From the NCBI GenBank assembly GCA_002348225.1, contig DEAP01000013.1:1-24537 (forward strand): a stretch of 24,537 bases of DNA, read 5' to 3'. Of this stretch, positions 15,757-24,135 are shown piece by piece; the first letter of the stretch is position 1, and each line of letters starts with the position of its first letter. A model generated the notes under the pieces. It ran no database searches and was not told the DNA's origin. It worked only from the letters and a program-made list of their open reading frames with translations. The DNA is from Dehalococcoidia bacterium UBA2979. GTDB lineage: Bacteria > Chloroflexota > Dehalococcoidia > UBA2979. The translations under genes and the position numbers were made by a program.

Positions 15757-18700
15757 TTATTCCCATGACCTGTAATCGCTCAGAGGTAAAATATTGTAAT
15801 TTTTCTTCACAGAATTATCTATAGAATCAACAGCAACACGAGCAGTGTCTAACGACGTAAAGCATGGTATCCGCATTTCAGTCGCCGCTCGGCGGATGAA
15901 AAAGCCATCGCGCCTCACTTCCGTCCTACCACCTTCCAAAGTGTTAATAACGGCGCCGACGTCTCCCTGCTTAATAAGCTGAACAACATTACTTTCTGAG
16001 TCGTCAAGTCGTTTGGAAATTGTTGTCACAGGAATACCCAGTGCTGAAATAAGAGTGGCGGTCCCTTCAGTAGCAAACAGAGGACTCCCAGCTTCATGTA
16101 GAGTCCGAATAAGTGAAGTAGCTTCTGATTTCGTCTGATTTGAAATCGACAAGAGAAATGGGGTCCCAGGTTCAATGTCCATAGAACAAGCGATCATAGC
16201 CTTCTCCATCGCCGAACTATAAGTCTTATCAACTCCCATTACCTCGCCAGTAGATTTCATTTCAGGGCCCAGAAATGTGTCGACATTGGTTAATTTATTC
16301 ATCGAAAATACTGGAGCTTTCACAGCTACCAAATTCGGTGCTGGGTATAGTCCCGGATCATATCCCTGCTCTAAAAGCGATCTGCCGAGCATAATATTGA
16401 CGGCTATATTCACAAGGGGAACACCTGTGACTTTCGATATAAACGGTACTGTCCTCGATGAGCGTGGGTTAACTTCGATGATAAAAACGCCAGGACCACT
16501 AGGATCAGCTTCACGAGAAATTACAAATTGTACATTCATAAGTCCCTTTACATCGAGGCTCAAAGCCATGCGGGTGGTGTAATCAACAATCGCATCAATT
16601 TGATCGGTTTCTAGACTTTGTGGCGGATATACAGCAACTGAATCACCCGAATGTACGCCGGCACGTTCAACATGTTCCATAATCCCTGGAATCAGCACAT
16701 ACTCTCCGTCACAGACGGCGTCAACTTCCACTTCCGGACCTTCGATGAATTTATCGATCAACACATTGTTGTTTTCAGTATCAGACACAGCCTTCTGTGC
16801 TTCGGCAAAAAAAGTGACCATCTCGTTGGCGTTTTGGACTATCTCCATCGCACGCCCACCTAACACATAGGATGGTCGAACTAGAACCGGATAGCCAATA
16901 GCATCCCCAGCTTGCAGGGCATCTTCAAGATCTGTGACTATGGCTCCCGGAGGTTGCGGAATACTCAGACGCTCAAGCATTGCCCCAAATTGTCCCCTAT
17001 CTTCAGCCGTGTCAATCGTAGCTGCTGAGGAACCTGCAATCGGTAATGCTGCCCGCTGTAAAGGATCTGCAATGCTGATTGCCGTTTGGCCACCAAATTG
17101 CACAATTGACGGTGGGGCTCGATCATCACCGGCCTCATTTTCCAACAAATCTCTAACGGCTTCTTCATCGAGTGGCTCAAAGTAGAGTCGATTTGAGGTG
17201 TCAAAATCTGTCGAAACCGTTTCTGGATTGGAATTAGCCATAATTGCCGAAACCCCTGCTTCACGTAAAGCCTGAGCTGCCTTAACTGAGCAATAGTCAA
17301 ATTCTATCCCCTGACCTATACGAATTGGTCCAGAACCGAGGACCAACATCCGATCTTCGTAGACCGGAATAGCCTCGTTCTCTTCCTCATAGGTTGAATA
17401 AAAATATGGGGTTACCGCGTCAAATTCAGCCGCACAGGTGTCGACCATCTTGTACACAGGCTTGACGTTCCAATCACTGCGTAAGGCTCTCACCTGCTCT
17501 GGGAGTTTATCTGAGAGGGTCGCTATATCTCTATCAGCAAAACCTAGGCGCTTCGCACTACGCAACAGATTCGGTGAGAGGTTACTCGCAAGGAGAACTT
17601 TCTCCATGTCAATTATCCGTTCCAAGCGTTCCAAAAACCACATGTCGACCCCAGTCAAATCCGCTAATTCACGGGGATTCTTATGATGACGAAGAGCGGA
17701 AATTAAAGACCATATGCGCTCATCGGTCGCTTCTAAATACGGTTCTTCAACCCACTCGGGACGTTCCCAGAGTATAGATCTATCCCCGACTTCGAGAGAC
17801 CTCACTGCCTTCTGCAGAGCTTCTTCGAATGTGCGGGCAATGGACATCACTTCTCCAGTTGCCTTCATCTGAGTTCCGAGAATTCTGTCACCTGTCGAAA
17901 ATTTATCGAATGGCCATCGGGGAATCTTCACCACCGTGTAATCCAATGCAGGCTCGAAAGCCGCCGTCGTTCTTCGAGTCACTGCATTTTCAATTTCGTG
18001 TAGTTTCTTTCCAATTGCCAGTTTTGCCGCCACCCTGGCAATTGGATAACCTGTTGCCTTGGACGCTAGGGCTGAGGATCGTGATACACGCGGGTTAACC
18101 TCGATCACGTGATACTCCGGATGAGATTGATCTTGGTCAGTATCTTCAGAAGAATCGTCAAATCGGGGCGCAAGAGCGAATTGCACATTACAGCCGCCAT
18201 TGATTCCAAGTGCTCTGATTATCTTCAGAGCACTGTTCCGCAACATTTGATACTCCTTATCAGTCAGTGTCTGCGAAGGAGCCACAACTATAGAATCTCC
18301 TGTGTGCACTCCCATGGGATCTAAATTCTCCATATTACATATAGTTATGCACGTATCATTACCGTCCCGCATGACTTCGTATTCAAGCTCCTTCCAGCCG
18401 AGGAGACTTTTTTCGACAAGAACCTGATCGATTGGAGATGCTTCCAACCCAGATTTTATTATCTCCTCATATTCCTTATGTGAGGTCGCAATACCACCGC
18501 CACTTCCACCTAATGTATATGCGGGTCTAATCACTGCAGGCAATCCTATCTCGTCTAACGCGGCAAGCCCTGCTTCCCAGCTTTCAACTATCACTGATGT
18601 GGGATACGGTTCGCCAAGTTCATCCAATAGAGACCGAAAGGCTTCTCTATCTTCGGCTCGGTGGATGGTATCAACAGTCGAACCCAGCATTCGAACATTA

Positions 18701-19029
18701 TATTTTTCAAGAATACCCTGCTTAGCAAGCTCCATACCTAAATTGAGCCCAGTCTGACCACCAAGAGTAGGCAATAAAGCCTCAGGTCGTTCTTTTTCAA
18801 TAATTCTGTTGAGAACTTCGACGGTCAATGGTTCAATGTATGTAACATCAGCCACCCCATCATCGGTCATAATTGTCGCTGGGTTAGAGTTCACCAGAAT
18901 CGACCTGACACCTTCTTCGCGCATCGCTTTACAGGCTTGCGTCCCGGCATAATCGAACTCAGCCGCCTGTCCAATGACTATTGGCCCATTCCCAATTATT
19001 AAAACTGATTCAGGTTTTTTTTCGTCCAT
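15757..19029 (-). CDS. carB: Carbamoyl-phosphate synthase large subunit
   Basis: A 1090-residue enzyme forming carbamoyl phosphate from bicarbonate, ammonia (from CarA) and two ATP. It has the usual internal duplication: an N-terminal carboxyphosphate half starting LIIGNGPIVIGQAAEFDYAG (10-29) and a second carbamate half starting at VLGSGPIRIGQGIEFDYCS. Each half carries an ATP-grasp domain with IEVNPR near its end. A C-terminal MGS-like domain (last 150 residues) is the allosteric region that binds UMP in related enzymes. An acidic insert of about 11 residues lies before the first IEVNPR (around 289-306). The ATG at 19029 has only a weak GGG site. It is 35 bases after the 2H-like gene and 22 before pyrK. 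Confidence 0.96.
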   Translation of the reverse strand: MDEKKPESVLIIGNGPIVIGQAAEFDYAGTQACKAMREEGVRSILVNSNPATIMTDDGVADVTYIEPLTVEVLNRIIEKERPEALLPTLGGQTGLNLGMELAKQGILEKYNVRMLGSTVDTIHRAEDREAFRSLLDELGEPYPTSVIVESWEAGLAALDEIGLPAVIRPAYTLGGSGGGIATSHKEYEEIIKSGLEASPIDQVLVEKSLLGWKELEYEVMRDGNDTCITICNMENLDPMGVHTGDSIVVAPSQTLTDKEYQMLRNSALKIIRALGINGGCNVQFALAPRFDDSSEDTDQDQSHPEYHVIEVNPRVSRSSALASKATGYPIARVAAKLAIGKKLHEIENAVTRRTTAAFEPALDYTVVKIPRWPFDKFSTGDRILGTQMKATGEVMSIARTFEEALQKAVRSLEVGDRSILWERPEWVEEPYLEATDERIWSLISALRHHKNPRELADLTGVDMWFLERLERIIDMEKVLLASNLSPNLLRSAKRLGFADRDIATLSDKLPEQVRALRSDWNVKPVYKMVDTCAAEFDAVTPYFYSTYEEENEAIPVYEDRMLVLGSGPIRIGQGIEFDYCSVKAAQALREAGVSAIMANSNPETVSTDFDTSNRLYFEPLDEEAVRDLLENEAGDDRAPPSIVQFGGQTAISIADPLQRAALPIAGSSAATIDTAEDRGQFGAMLERLSIPQPPGAIVTDLEDALQAGDAIGYPVLVRPSYVLGGRAMEIVQNANEMVTFFAEAQKAVSDTENNNVLIDKFIEGPEVEVDAVCDGEYVLIPGIMEHVERAGVHSGDSVAVYPPQSLETDQIDAIVDYTTRMALSLDVKGLMNVQFVISREADPSGPGVFIIEVNPRSSRTVPFISKVTGVPLVNIAVNIMLGRSLLEQGYDPGLYPAPNLVAVKAPVFSMNKLTNVDTFLGPEMKSTGEVMGVDKTYSSAMEKAMIACSMDIEPGTPFLLSISNQTKSEATSLIRTLHEAGSPLFATEGTATLISALGIPVTTISKRLDDSESNVVQLIKQGDVGAVINTLEGGRTEVRRDGFFIRRAATEMRIPCFTSLDTARVAVDSIDNSVKKNYNILPLSDYRSWE

Positions 19030-19064
19030 ATGCTACCCGACCGCCAAAACATTACTAGTCATAA

Positions 19065-19838
19065 TTAGTTGTGATATCCCTCTCTATATTTTTTGCCTCG
19101 CATTTCTATTTGTGCCACAATATCCAATGACGCGTAATGGTCATGAGGCATAATTGGAACCCTGCCAATCTGTAAATGTGTTAGAGATACCTCTCCAAAG
19201 ACAGTCTCTTTCCACGGTGACAAGTTCTCAAATAAAGCCTCGCGTGTGCCCTGACCATTTAAGTGACCAATCACCATCCGAGGGACAAACAAATCTTGAC
19301 CTGTCATAAAATCTGTAGAATCTCTAAGAACTTCATACACTTTAGGGACCCCATTTCTCGCTTGTTTCCGTGCCTCTCTAAATAGGCCATCATCGGAAAC
19401 TCCTACATAGATACATCCCTCAGAATCCACCGACACACCTGATAGTGAAATGTCGAAGGGTTCTACCCGACGAAGCCTCGGGCTTGAGTTCACATAAAAG
19501 GTCTCCACCTGTGACCACATGATATCTGCAGCCATCAGAAAACCTACATGCACCCAAGTGATATGCATCCAATCAGTAGGCGGGACATCTACCTCAACCG
19601 ATTTGTCGAGCCTACTCAGAAGCGCCTCGAGTTTGTCAAAACTCCTCGGGGAATCATGTCCAATTGGTTGAAGAAATTGGATAGGGACTCGCCATCCATT
19701 GGAAAATGACTCCCAGTACTCCCAATAATTGGGTAGCACTTCAGAGTTATTCAAAAATGCGGAATCCCAATCTGCATTTCTTTTCTTCTCGTAGTCACGG
19801 TGTATCGATTCAGGATCAGAAGACTGTGAAATAATCAT
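19065..19838 (-). CDS. 2H-phosphoesterase-like protein between carA and carB
   Basis: A 257-residue soluble protein of unknown function. The layout suggests the 2H (2'-5' RNA ligase-like) superfamily: a helical N-terminal part, a helix SFDKLEALLSRL (66-77), then PPTDWMHITWVHVGF (86-100) with a first H-x-T motif (H92, T94). A second half contains FVPRMVIGHLNG (184-195), at the place of the usual second PHxT motif. There the His and Thr are replaced by Arg and Val, so the active site is probably degenerate or altered. The ATG overlaps the carA stop as ATGA (19835-19838), and carB follows 35 bases later, so it is made together with carbamoyl-phosphate synthase. A link to pyrimidine nucleotide metabolism or regulation is inferred from position only. 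The family call is tentative. Confidence 0.6.
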   Translation of the reverse strand: MIISQSSDPESIHRDYEKKRNADWDSAFLNNSEVLPNYWEYWESFSNGWRVPIQFLQPIGHDSPRSFDKLEALLSRLDKSVEVDVPPTDWMHITWVHVGFLMAADIMWSQVETFYVNSSPRLRRVEPFDISLSGVSVDSEGCIYVGVSDDGLFREARKQARNGVPKVYEVLRDSTDFMTGQDLFVPRMVIGHLNGQGTREALFENLSPWKETVFGEVSLTHLQIGRVPIMPHDHYASLDIVAQIEMRGKKYREGYHN

Positions 19839-20968
19839 ATCCCTTCTTTGACAAGTGTCAGGAATTTATCGAAAATATATTCTGTGTCATTCGGACCAGG
19901 TGAGGCTTCTGAATGATACTGCAGAGTGAATACTGGTTCAGTTCGATGCTCCATTGCCTCAACAGAATCGTCGTTTAGGTGAACTTGAGTAACCTGCATA
20001 TCTGAAGAGAGTCCCGTGGCGTCCACGGCAAATCCATGGTTCTGAGAAGTTATGTATACCTGACCAGTAACCGTGTCAATGACCGGATGGTTAGCCCCTC
20101 TATGACCAAACTTCATTTTATATGTTGTGGCGCCAAATGCTTTAGCCACCACCTGATGTCCCAAACATATGCCTAATATCGGAGCACTCCCTACGAGGCT
20201 CTTTACAGTCTCAGTGACATCTTCCAATAATTCAGGGTCCCCGGGGCCCGGCGACAGTAGGATACCGTCCGGTGTCAGATTTGCAATTCCAGCAGCATCA
20301 GTGTTGTGCGGAACCACGGTGATCCTGCAACCACGTGTCTCCAGAAGTCTCATGATGTTATTCTTCACGCCAAGATCAACAAGGACAATATGTGGTGAAT
20401 CACTTGAAATGATTCCTCCAGACTCAGAGAGTTTATCCGAATCAGCATATTGGTGGATGGAAGCAGTAGTTACTTCCTCAACGTAGTTTCCTGTCTCGTA
20501 GTTAGGCTCCGCTCGGAGTCGACGCAGTGCTTCCTCTACAGTTTCGTCAACCGTGATAGTCCCCATAAGAACACCAGACGAACGCAAATGTCGAGTTAAT
20601 GACCTCGTGTCTACACCCGTGAGAGCAAGAATATTTTGATTCGCTAAAAATGCATCTAAAGTCATAATCGAGTTACGGTGACTGGGTAATTCTGTCAATT
20701 CTCGCACCACAAATCCTCGAGCATGAATCCGATTGCTTTCATTGTTATAAGAGGTGACACCATAGTTACCCTGGAGGGGAAAAGTCATTGTAAGGATTTG
20801 CCCCGCGAAGGAGGGATCGGTCAATGCTTCCTGGTACCCGGTCATAGAAGTCGTAAATACCACCTCACCAGTTACGCGTGCGCCAGCGCCCATTGCCTGA
20901 CCAGAAAAATGTCTACCATCACTGAGTACTAGATGAGCAGCTTTCCGGCTACTTGTTTCTTGTGTCAT
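19835..20968 (-). CDS. carA: Carbamoyl-phosphate synthase small subunit (glutaminase)
   Basis: A 377-residue class I amidotransferase subunit that hydrolyses glutamine and channels ammonia to CarB. The N-terminal CPSase small-chain domain begins HLVLSDGRHFSGQAMGA (12-28) and contains TTSMTGYQEALTDPSF (39-54). The C-terminal GATase domain carries the nucleophile C268 in GICLGHQ and H352/E354 in QYHSEASPG, so the catalytic triad is complete. AAGGTGG lies about ten bases before the ATG. It follows pyrC by 17 bases, and its stop overlaps the start of the 2H-like gene by four bases. Confidence 0.96.
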   Translation of the reverse strand: MTQETSSRKAAHLVLSDGRHFSGQAMGAGARVTGEVVFTTSMTGYQEALTDPSFAGQILTMTFPLQGNYGVTSYNNESNRIHARGFVVRELTELPSHRNSIMTLDAFLANQNILALTGVDTRSLTRHLRSSGVLMGTITVDETVEEALRRLRAEPNYETGNYVEEVTTASIHQYADSDKLSESGGIISSDSPHIVLVDLGVKNNIMRLLETRGCRITVVPHNTDAAGIANLTPDGILLSPGPGDPELLEDVTETVKSLVGSAPILGICLGHQVVAKAFGATTYKMKFGHRGANHPVIDTVTGQVYITSQNHGFAVDATGLSSDMQVTQVHLNDDSVEAMEHRTEPVFTLQYHSEASPGPNDTEYIFDKFLTLVKEGI

Positions 20969-20985
20969 GAATTATCTACCACCTT

Positions 20986-22341
20986 CTAGTTCAATCGCAG
21001 CCTGGAGGACATCTCCGGGTCTACAAAGACGGGTTCACCAGTAAATATTGTCGCGAGCACTTTCCCTTTCAATTCCCATCCATCTACCGGAGTGTTCTTT
21101 CCTTTCGACAGAAATTCCTGTGTATCGACTTTCCACAATAAATCAGGGTCAATAATCGCTATATCTGCGGGCGACCCAGGTGAAAGAGTCCCCAACCCAG
21201 GTGTATTCGTGCGGTTTTCCAGAGACCAAGAGTCTACTGGACCACTGGTGAGAGTTTTGATCAAGGTGGGCAAATTCAAGGAACCATCATGCACTCTTTT
21301 CATGGCCAATCCAAATGCAGTTTCAAGCATCGAAATACCCGGAGCCGCCAGATCAAATTCAATTTCTTTGTCAGATTTTGAGTGCGGAGCATGATCAGTG
21401 GCAATAGCATCTACGATTCCTTGCGCAAGAGCTTCGGTTAATATCTCTAGATCTCGAGGTTCACGCAACGGCGGATTCACCTTTGCCGACGTGTCGTACC
21501 GAATCGCCGAAGATTGTCCGTCGAATGCAACTATTTCGTGAGTCAATGTGAGATGGTGAGGGGTAACCTCAGCAGTTACATGAATGCCCCGAGCCTTGGC
21601 TGCCGCAATAAGTGAAACCGAACCTGAAGTAGATATATGAGCCAAATGAAGGTGGCCACCTGTGACTTCTGCTAGTGCTATGTCCCTAGCCACCAATATT
21701 TCCTCCGCAGACGAAGGTCTACCTCGTAAACCCAGTCTTGTAGATATCCATCCCTCATGGATCTGCCCGTTGGCTACCAGTGCAGGATCCTCTGCGTGCT
21801 GCACAACTGGAAGAGCGAATAGGGAACTGTATGACAAGGCTGCTTGCATAAGAGCTGTATTTGCTACTGCATCACCGTCATCGGATATCGCAACAACACC
21901 TGATTCTACAAGCTCAGCGGCCGGGGCCAGCTCAGTGCCGGCTCGGCCCAGTGTGACACAGCCAATTGGAAGAACTCTTATCTGCGCGGATTGCTCAATT
22001 TGATGTAGAACGCTTTCCGCTGTCGCCTGCGAATCAAGTGGTGGTTCAGTATTGGGCATAGCACAGACAGTCGTGAATCCCCCTTTAGCTGCTGCTAATG
22101 TGCCAGTAGCAATAGTCTCTTTATGCTCAAAACCTGGTTCCCGAAGATGGCAATGAAGGTCTACGAAGCCAGGTGTGACGGTTAGCCCGCTGGCATCGAT
22201 TCGCTCGGCATCGATCACCATTTCAGCCTCATTTGGACCTATTCTGCCTATCCGCCCGTCGACTACAACGATGTCCATTACGCCATCCAAGCCTAACTTC
22301 GGATCGATTACCCGAGCATTATGAATCGCCAAGGTTGTCAA
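20986..22341 (-). CDS. pyrC: Dihydroorotase (class I)
   Basis: A 451-residue zinc amidohydrolase that cyclises carbamoyl aspartate to dihydroorotate. The first metal motif is DLHCHLREPG (H63, H65, R67). AISDDGDA supplies the metal-bridging Asp of class I enzymes, and VVQHAED and LAHIS add further metal ligands. The C-terminal ATDHAPHS holds the catalytic Asp. Length suits class I dihydroorotases of 420-450 residues. The start is TTG at 22341, overlapping the pyrB stop as TTGA, with AGGTAGGTG a few bases upstream inside pyrB. Confidence 0.95.
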   Translation of the reverse strand: MTTLAIHNARVIDPKLGLDGVMDIVVVDGRIGRIGPNEAEMVIDAERIDASGLTVTPGFVDLHCHLREPGFEHKETIATGTLAAAKGGFTTVCAMPNTEPPLDSQATAESVLHQIEQSAQIRVLPIGCVTLGRAGTELAPAAELVESGVVAISDDGDAVANTALMQAALSYSSLFALPVVQHAEDPALVANGQIHEGWISTRLGLRGRPSSAEEILVARDIALAEVTGGHLHLAHISTSGSVSLIAAAKARGIHVTAEVTPHHLTLTHEIVAFDGQSSAIRYDTSAKVNPPLREPRDLEILTEALAQGIVDAIATDHAPHSKSDKEIEFDLAAPGISMLETAFGLAMKRVHDGSLNLPTLIKTLTSGPVDSWSLENRTNTPGLGTLSPGSPADIAIIDPDLLWKVDTQEFLSKGKNTPVDGWELKGKVLATIFTGEPVFVDPEMSSRLRLN

Positions 22342-23375
22342 TTGGCACCTACCTGTCCTTTACCAGCCAATAGGTATAACAACGCCATACGGACCGCTAC
22401 TCCATTTGTAACTTGCTCCTCTATAGTCGAATTACTTCCAGAGGCCACATTACCTGCGATCTCTATGCCTTCATTTTTTGGTCCTGGGTGCATGAGAACA
22501 TGACTCTGTTTGGCTCTACTTAGACGTTCCTGTGTAACCTGATAGAGCTTTGAATACTCTCGCAATGACGGTAAAAGACCGCCTTGTTGGCGCTCTTTTT
22601 GCAATCGTAAGGCCATGACCACGTCAGCATTATCAAGCGCGACGTCAATATCAGTTTCCACCTGAACTGACGGTAAATTACTTGATTTCCTGGACACATG
22701 GACATTGTCGTTCAATCCTGCAGGAAGTAATGTCGGAGGGCCACAGAGGACAACTTCAGCACCCATTGCAGAAAAACCCCATATCCCGGAACGTGCCACT
22801 CGAGAATGTGATATGTCACCAACCATGACAATTTTTTTGCCGCGGAGACTACCAAGACGCTGTTTCAACGTGTATATATCAAGAAGGGCCTGAGTGGGAT
22901 GTGCATGAGAACCGTCACCAGCATTTATTATCGCTGCATCGGTATAAGTTGAAGCTAAGTACGGTGCACCTGACATCGAATGGCGCATCACGATCGCATC
23001 AGCTCTCATAGCACTCAATGTCTTAACTGTGTCTATTAATGACTCACCTTTAACTACGGAAGAGTTGTCTGCGCTCACACTGATTACGTCTGCGCCAAGT
23101 ACCTTTCCAGCAAGTTCAAACGACGCGCGAGTTCTCGTGGACGGTTCAAAAAACAAATTTATGACTGTAAATCCTCGCAAAGCCGGTGCACGAGCAATTC
23201 GACGATCCAACACCTCTCTCATTTGCTCAGCAAGAGCAATGACTGTTTCTATTTCTTGCACTGTGAAATCATCCAAATCAAGCACGTCTTCGTGGTCCCA
23301 CACTAGGTCAGACTGTTCATTTGAAAAACTAGTACCCTCAAGATCAGAGGAATATTCTCTCTCGTTGGTCATCAT
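22338..23375 (-). CDS. pyrB: Aspartate carbamoyltransferase catalytic chain
   Basis: A 345-residue transcarbamoylase joining carbamoyl phosphate and aspartate. The carbamoyl-phosphate loop is FFEPSTRTR (75-83). KGES follows (the 80s loop Lys), then HPTQALLDIYT and a C-terminal HPGPKNEGIEI. About 30 acidic/polar residues precede the first conserved strand, longer than usual for the family. No pyrI regulatory chain is present in the window. The ATG at 23375 overlaps the pyrR stop as ATGA, and a strong GAGGTGA lies about eight bases upstream. It is the second gene of the operon. Confidence 0.95.
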   Translation of the reverse strand: MMTNEREYSSDLEGTSFSNEQSDLVWDHEDVLDLDDFTVQEIETVIALAEQMREVLDRRIARAPALRGFTVINLFFEPSTRTRASFELAGKVLGADVISVSADNSSVVKGESLIDTVKTLSAMRADAIVMRHSMSGAPYLASTYTDAAIINAGDGSHAHPTQALLDIYTLKQRLGSLRGKKIVMVGDISHSRVARSGIWGFSAMGAEVVLCGPPTLLPAGLNDNVHVSRKSSNLPSVQVETDIDVALDNADVVMALRLQKERQQGGLLPSLREYSKLYQVTQERLSRAKQSHVLMHPGPKNEGIEIAGNVASGSNSTIEEQVTNGVAVRMALLYLLAGKGQVGAN

Positions 23376-23914
23376 TGATTCTCACCTCGTCTTAAAAGGA
23401 CGCTATCAATCCGTTGGTCCAGTTCCGAAATTTGAATCTCATCTCCCATAGCGGTAGGGATATTTTTCCCCACTATATCTGCTCGGATCGGGAGTTCACG
23501 GTGACCTCGATCCACAAGTACTGCCAATCGGACAGCCTTGGGGCGTCCAAGATAATTAATTGCGTCCAGCGCGGCACGCACGCTCCGGCCTGTGAACAGA
23601 ACGTCATCCACGAGCACCACGATACGGTTGTCGATATCAGGCAGCTCTGATCCTGATGGGGCTGAGGGAAGCCCGGTGAGCCCTAAATCATCTCGATGCA
23701 ATGTGATATCCAATGTACCCCATTTGACGGGAGTATCCTCAATGTTCGAAATCTCACGAATTAATTGCTTCGTTAAAAGAGCTCCGCCTTTCTGTATCCC
23801 GACTAGCACAACGTCCGAAACGCCATTATGGAACTCGACTATCTCGTGCGCTAGTCTGCGAACCGTCCGATCTACTGCTACGTTATCTAACACCACCGCC
23901 ATTCCGGAATTCAT
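23372..23914 (-). CDS. pyrR: Bifunctional pyr operon regulator / uracil phosphoribosyltransferase
   Basis: A 180-residue PyrR protein, an RNA-binding regulator that senses UMP/UTP against PRPP and also has uracil phosphoribosyltransferase activity. The PRPP motif is VVLVDDVLFTGRS (99-111). LVGIQKGGALL (37-47) and the DITLHRDDL segment (69-77) are typical. The ATG at 23914 has its own GGGAG (23921-23925) six bases upstream. It also shares an A with the stop of a 40-codon leader ORF (TAATG), which suggests coupling. It is the first enzyme-size gene of the operon and probably controls its own leader through the PyrR box at 24042-24063. Confidence 0.95.
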   Translation of the reverse strand: MNSGMAVVLDNVAVDRTVRRLAHEIVEFHNGVSDVVLVGIQKGGALLTKQLIREISNIEDTPVKWGTLDITLHRDDLGLTGLPSAPSGSELPDIDNRIVVLVDDVLFTGRSVRAALDAINYLGRPKAVRLAVLVDRGHRELPIRADIVGKNIPTAMGDEIQISELDQRIDSVLLRRGENQ

Positions 23915-24036
23915 TAAAAACTCCCGAATTCAGTCATCTTGGGACTCAAAGTGATAAAAAAAAATCCCCAAACTGGGGACGTATTCCTCGAATTTTGTGC
24001 CGCAGCACTATGACCAAACTTGTGGCTATCTAGCAT
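23914..24036 (-). CDS. Candidate 40-residue leader ORF of the pyr operon
   Basis: On the minus strand an ATG at 24034-24036 is preceded by AGGAAGG (24043-24049) at an ideal 6-base spacing. The frame runs 40 codons without a stop, straight through the terminator hairpin and its U-tract, which reads as three Phe codons. It ends at TAA (23914-23916), whose last A is the first base of the pyrR ATG. The peptide (about MLDSHKFGHSAAAQ at its start) shows no recognisable domain. Its Shine-Dalgarno lies inside the PyrR-box-like sequence. It could be a regulatory leader peptide like that of enterobacterial pyrBI, or a chance frame; a 40-codon open frame alone is not rare. Confidence 0.5.
   Translation of the reverse strand: MLDSHKFGHSAAAQNSRNTSPVWGFFFITLSPKMTEFGSF
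23956..23979 (-). terminator. Intrinsic terminator / attenuator in the pyr leader
   Basis: Read on the minus strand, TCCCCA-GTT-TGGGGA (23965-23979) forms a perfect 6-bp GC-rich stem with a 3-base loop, followed at once by nine T (23956-23964). It lies about 60 bases downstream of the PyrR box and 41 bases before the pyrR ATG. That is where attenuators of PyrR-controlled operons sit. I could not identify a convincing antiterminator helix by eye. Confidence 0.88.
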
Positions 24037-24041
24037 ACTTT

Positions 24042-24063
24042 GCCTTCCTAGCCTCTCGGGACC
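24042..24063 (-). promoter_or_regulatory. PyrR-binding RNA element (PyrR box)
   Basis: The minus-strand RNA reads GGUCCCGAGAGGCU (24050-24063) followed by AGGAAGGC (24042-24049). This matches, from memory, the known PyrR recognition element UCC-N-GAGAGG-CU-N3/5-AAGG of Bacillus and mycobacteria. It lies between the promoter and the attenuator. The AGGAAGG half is also a strong Shine-Dalgarno for the leader ORF starting six bases later, so PyrR binding should block that start. The match is by eye; no folding was run. Confidence 0.8.
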
Positions 24064-24095
24064 AGATTAAAGACCTGAACTTTGTTATCAGTTAG

Positions 24096-24122
24096 ATTAT
24101 ATATTTATAAGCACGAGCGCAA
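24096..24122 (-). promoter_or_regulatory. Candidate pyr operon promoter
   Basis: On the minus strand a perfect TATAAT (24096-24101) is preceded by TTGCGC (24117-24122) with a 15-base spacer, shorter than ideal; the -35 match is weak. The start point would fall near 24089, giving a leader of about 175 bases that contains the PyrR box, the leader ORF and the attenuator. It lies just downstream of the PAC2 gene stop at 24136. Confidence 0.55.
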
Positions 24123-24135
24123 GTCAGCCATCTGA

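Noticed and set aside
23997..24008. Small palindrome GTGC-CGCA-GCAC in the pyr leader as an antiterminator
   Set aside because: Four base pairs only, and it does not pair with the terminator arm; it cannot be called an antiterminator without folding.
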